Origin: JBBRCX01 sp038204465
Lineage (GTDB): Bacteria; Planctomycetota; Phycisphaerae; Tepidisphaerales; Tepidisphaeraceae
Assembly (NCBI GenBank): GCA_038204465.1
Contig: JBBRCX010000102.1
Span: 1 to 15,851 of the forward strand
Direction of reading: 5' to 3'
DNA: 15,851 nucleotides
Both the position numbers and the translations under genes were made by a program. Position 1 is the stretch's first letter. Each line of letters opens with the position of its first letter. Below, piece after piece: positions 13,984 through 15,851 of this stretch. The notes under the pieces were generated by a model, which was given only the letters and a program-made list of their open reading frames with translations, was not told where the DNA came from and searched no databases.

Positions 13984-15851
13984 ATGTCGTTGAAGCGTCT
14001 TCTGCGCACGCTCTTCGTGCGCCCGTCGGACGCAATACGCCCCTCCAACCGTCTACGCGCCGCCGCTCACGCCGCGGTTGAGACGCTGGAGCGGCGGCAG
14101 CTCCTCACCGTCACGCCGACCGGCCTTCCCAACGTCAACGAAGGCTCAATCTATTCCCTCGGCTTCAGCACCGACTCCACGCAGCCGATCGACCATTGGA
14201 CTGCCAACTGGAACGACGGGCAGCAGCCGTCCACCCTCGCCGGCAACAACCCCTCCGGCTCCCTCACCCACGTCTTCGCCGACGGCGCCGCCGCCGGCAC
14301 CGTGCGCAGCGTCGCCGTCACCGCCACGTTTGTGGATTCCACCCTCGCGCCCGACAGCGCCACCAGGAACGTGACGGTCAAGAACGTCTCGCCATCCGTC
14401 TACGTCTCGCGCTCGGCGACGGTCGATGAAGGCCAGCCGTATACGCTGGAATTGCAGTGGTCCGACCCCGGCGTCGCCGACGCCGTCACCCGCTTCACCG
14501 CCGACTTCGGCGACGGCAACGGCCCGCAGATCTTCTCCGCCCTCAGCCCCGCCTTCTCCTCCGGGCAGATGACGATCCAGCAGCCCACTCCCTACACCGG
14601 CACCCAGCCGAGCCACAGCATCGCGGTCAAGGCATTCGACAACGACAACTCCACCACCGGCTACGCCGCCAGCGTCAACACCGACTCCGCCTTCGGCGAC
14701 CGCGCGACGGTCGACTTCGGAAACAGCAGCGACAAGGCCAAGGCCGCCGTGGTACAGAGCGACGGCAAGGTGATCGCCGCCGGGGATTCCAACGGCTCCT
14801 TCGCAATGGTCCGGTACAACGAGGATGGGTCGCTGGACTCCGGCTTCGGCGCCGCCGGCAAGGTGACCACTCCGTTCACCTCCGCCACCGCCCTGGGCAA
14901 CGCCGTCACCCTGCAGTCGGATGGCAAGATTGTCGTCGCTGGCAGCCTCGCCGTCGCAAACGGCAGCGGCGGCCGCTTCGCCTTGGCGCGCTACAACACG
15001 AACGGCACGCTCGATAGCTCGTTCGGCTCCAATGGCACGGTGGTCACCCAGGTCACGCCCAACTCCAATGGCGGCAGCGGCAACGCCGTCGCCATCGACT
15101 CCACCGGCGGCATCCTCATCGCCGGCTACGCCTTCAGCCCCGGCGGCACGCTCAATGACTTCGTCATCGTCCGCTACAGCGCAAGCGGCGCGCAGGACAT
15201 GAGCTTCGGCGGCGGCACGGGCAAGGTCGTCACCGCTTTCGCCCCCTTCGGCTCCGAAACGCAGGACAAGGGCTACGGCATCGTCGTCCAATCGGACGGC
15301 AAGTTCATCGTCAGCGGCTCCGGGACCAACACCTTGTCCATGGCCCGCTATAACCCCGATGGCTCGTTGGACAGCGGCTTCGGCAACAGCGGCAAGGTCA
15401 CCACCGCCAACGCCACCGGCACCGTCGGCTACGGCGTCGCCCTTCAATCAAACGGCAAGATCGTCGTCGCCGGCACCGACAGCAACAACGTGCTGCTCAG
15501 CCGCTACACCACCGCCGGCCAGCCCGACAGCAGCGGCGCAAACGCCTTCGGCAACACCGGCACCGGCCGCATCTCCACCGACTTCGGCGGCACCGATGCG
15601 GCGCTGTCGCTGGCGATCGCTTCCGACGACAAGATCATCGTCGCCGGCTACACCTACACCAACACCAGCGCCCGCAACTTCGCCGTCGCCCGCTACGACA
15701 AGGACGGGCACAACGTCCCCGGCGCCACCGGCGGCCTCGATCCCACCTTCGGCCTGGGCGGCAAGATCGTCACCGGCATCGGCGTCTCCGCCGAGGCCCA
15801 CGGCGTAGTCATCCGCCCCAACGACGGCCGCATCGTCGTCGTCGGCTACGC
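13984..15851 (+). CDS. LEPR-XLL / PKD-like / delta-60 repeat surface protein (3' end missing)
   Basis: The frame runs from the ATG at 13984 to the right edge without a stop, giving 622 codons in the window. An A/G-rich stretch (GGTCAAGG) precedes the start. Residues 33-42 (ETLERRQLLT) match the LEPR-XLL motif that planctomycete giant extracellular proteins carry near the N-terminus; the Pro is replaced by Arg. Residues about 48-133 and 135-232 are PKD-like: each opens with V(N/D)EG and contains WNDG or FGDGNG, and they are joined by VTVKNVSPS. From about 254 delta-60 repeats follow, pattern QSDGKIVVAG - ARYN.DGSLDSGFG..GKVTT. Six are complete, with the SDG position near residues 260, 313, 374, 438, 490 and 548, and a seventh is cut at 614. 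The long antisense frame at 14146-15447 is a shadow. The protein is likely exported, with an adhesive or structural role; no enzyme domain is visible. Codons are strongly C-ending, unlike the G-ending genes on the same strand to the left. Confidence 0.9.
   Translation, partial: MSLKRLLRTLFVRPSDAIRPSNRLRAAAHAAVETLERRQLLTVTPTGLPNVNEGSIYSLGFSTDSTQPIDHWTANWNDGQQPSTLAGNNPSGSLTHVFADGAAAGTVRSVAVTATFVDSTLAPDSATRNVTVKNVSPSVYVSRSATVDEGQPYTLELQWSDPGVADAVTRFTADFGDGNGPQIFSALSPAFSSGQMTIQQPTPYTGTQPSHSIAVKAFDNDNSTTGYAASVNTDSAFGDRATVDFGNSSDKAKAAVVQSDGKVIAAGDSNGSFAMVRYNEDGSLDSGFGAAGKVTTPFTSATALGNAVTLQSDGKIVVAGSLAVANGSGGRFALARYNTNGTLDSSFGSNGTVVTQVTPNSNGGSGNAVAIDSTGGILIAGYAFSPGGTLNDFVIVRYSASGAQDMSFGGGTGKVVTAFAPFGSETQDKGYGIVVQSDGKFIVSGSGTNTLSMARYNPDGSLDSGFGNSGKVTTANATGTVGYGVALQSNGKIVVAGTDSNNVLLSRYTTAGQPDSSGANAFGNTGTGRISTDFGGTDAALSLAIASDDKIIVAGYTYTNTSARNFAVARYDKDGHNVPGATGGLDPTFGLGGKIVTGIGVSAEAHGVVIRPNDGRIVVVGY

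Noticed and set aside
14146..15447. 433-codon open frame on the minus strand
   Set aside because: Gly/Ala/Val/Asp-rich mirror of the delta-60 gene, with no recognisable motif; the plus strand carries clear LEPR-XLL, PKD-like and delta-60 patterns.

Overview
The window is high-GC bacterial DNA that looks like a planctomycete chromosome, probably class Phycisphaerae. This is an inference. It rests on the last gene, which carries a LEPR-XLL-type N-terminal motif followed by PKD-like and delta-60 repeats, a planctomycete hallmark. It also rests on the mix of DUF502, DUF2752, YfhO-like and FucI/FucU-like genes and on the many G/C-ending codons. No rRNA, tRNA, CRISPR array, transposase or phage gene was found.

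Layout. (1) 2-1852 (+) is the 3' part of a YfhO-type multi-pass membrane protein, convergent with a DUF502 membrane protein (1868-2494, -). A short divergent gap with a perfect 14-bp palindrome leads to a membrane-anchored protein that resembles an inactive endonuclease/exonuclease/phosphatase fold (2653-3408, +). (2) 3487-6351 (-) holds an unrecognised secreted protein and, upstream of it, a cytoplasmic GT-B-like glycosyltransferase with its own intrinsic terminator. (3) A 658-bp gap with hairpins and a C-rich element precedes serS (7010-8302, +). serS is followed by a translationally coupled DUF2752 protein and a small membrane protein whose frame is broken. (4) 9147-13355 is a sugar-metabolism cluster. 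A FucI-like isomerase and a glycoside-hydrolase-like protein form a minus-strand operon, and a FucU/RbsD-type mutarotase is transcribed divergently. (5) 13356-13983 is a gene-poor gap holding a striking 20-unit, 11-bp tandem array. It is followed by a LEPR-XLL/delta-60 surface protein gene that runs off the right edge (13984->15851). That gene has no stop in the window, so a search limited to complete ORFs would miss it.

How the genes fit together. The isomerase, mutarotase and hydrolase-like protein are best read as one cytoplasmic sugar-handling module, because anomer interconversion by FucU feeds an aldose-ketose isomerase. The YfhO-like protein and the glycosyltransferase suggest envelope or protein glycosylation, but they are not in one operon. 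serS, DUF2752 and the small membrane protein look co-transcribed. The strand composition of the window changes at about 13.4-13.5 kb: the plus strand is G-rich or balanced to the left and strongly C-rich to the right. The most unusual features are the 11-bp array at this junction and the apparent A-B-C-A-B-C arrangement of delta-60 repeats beside it.
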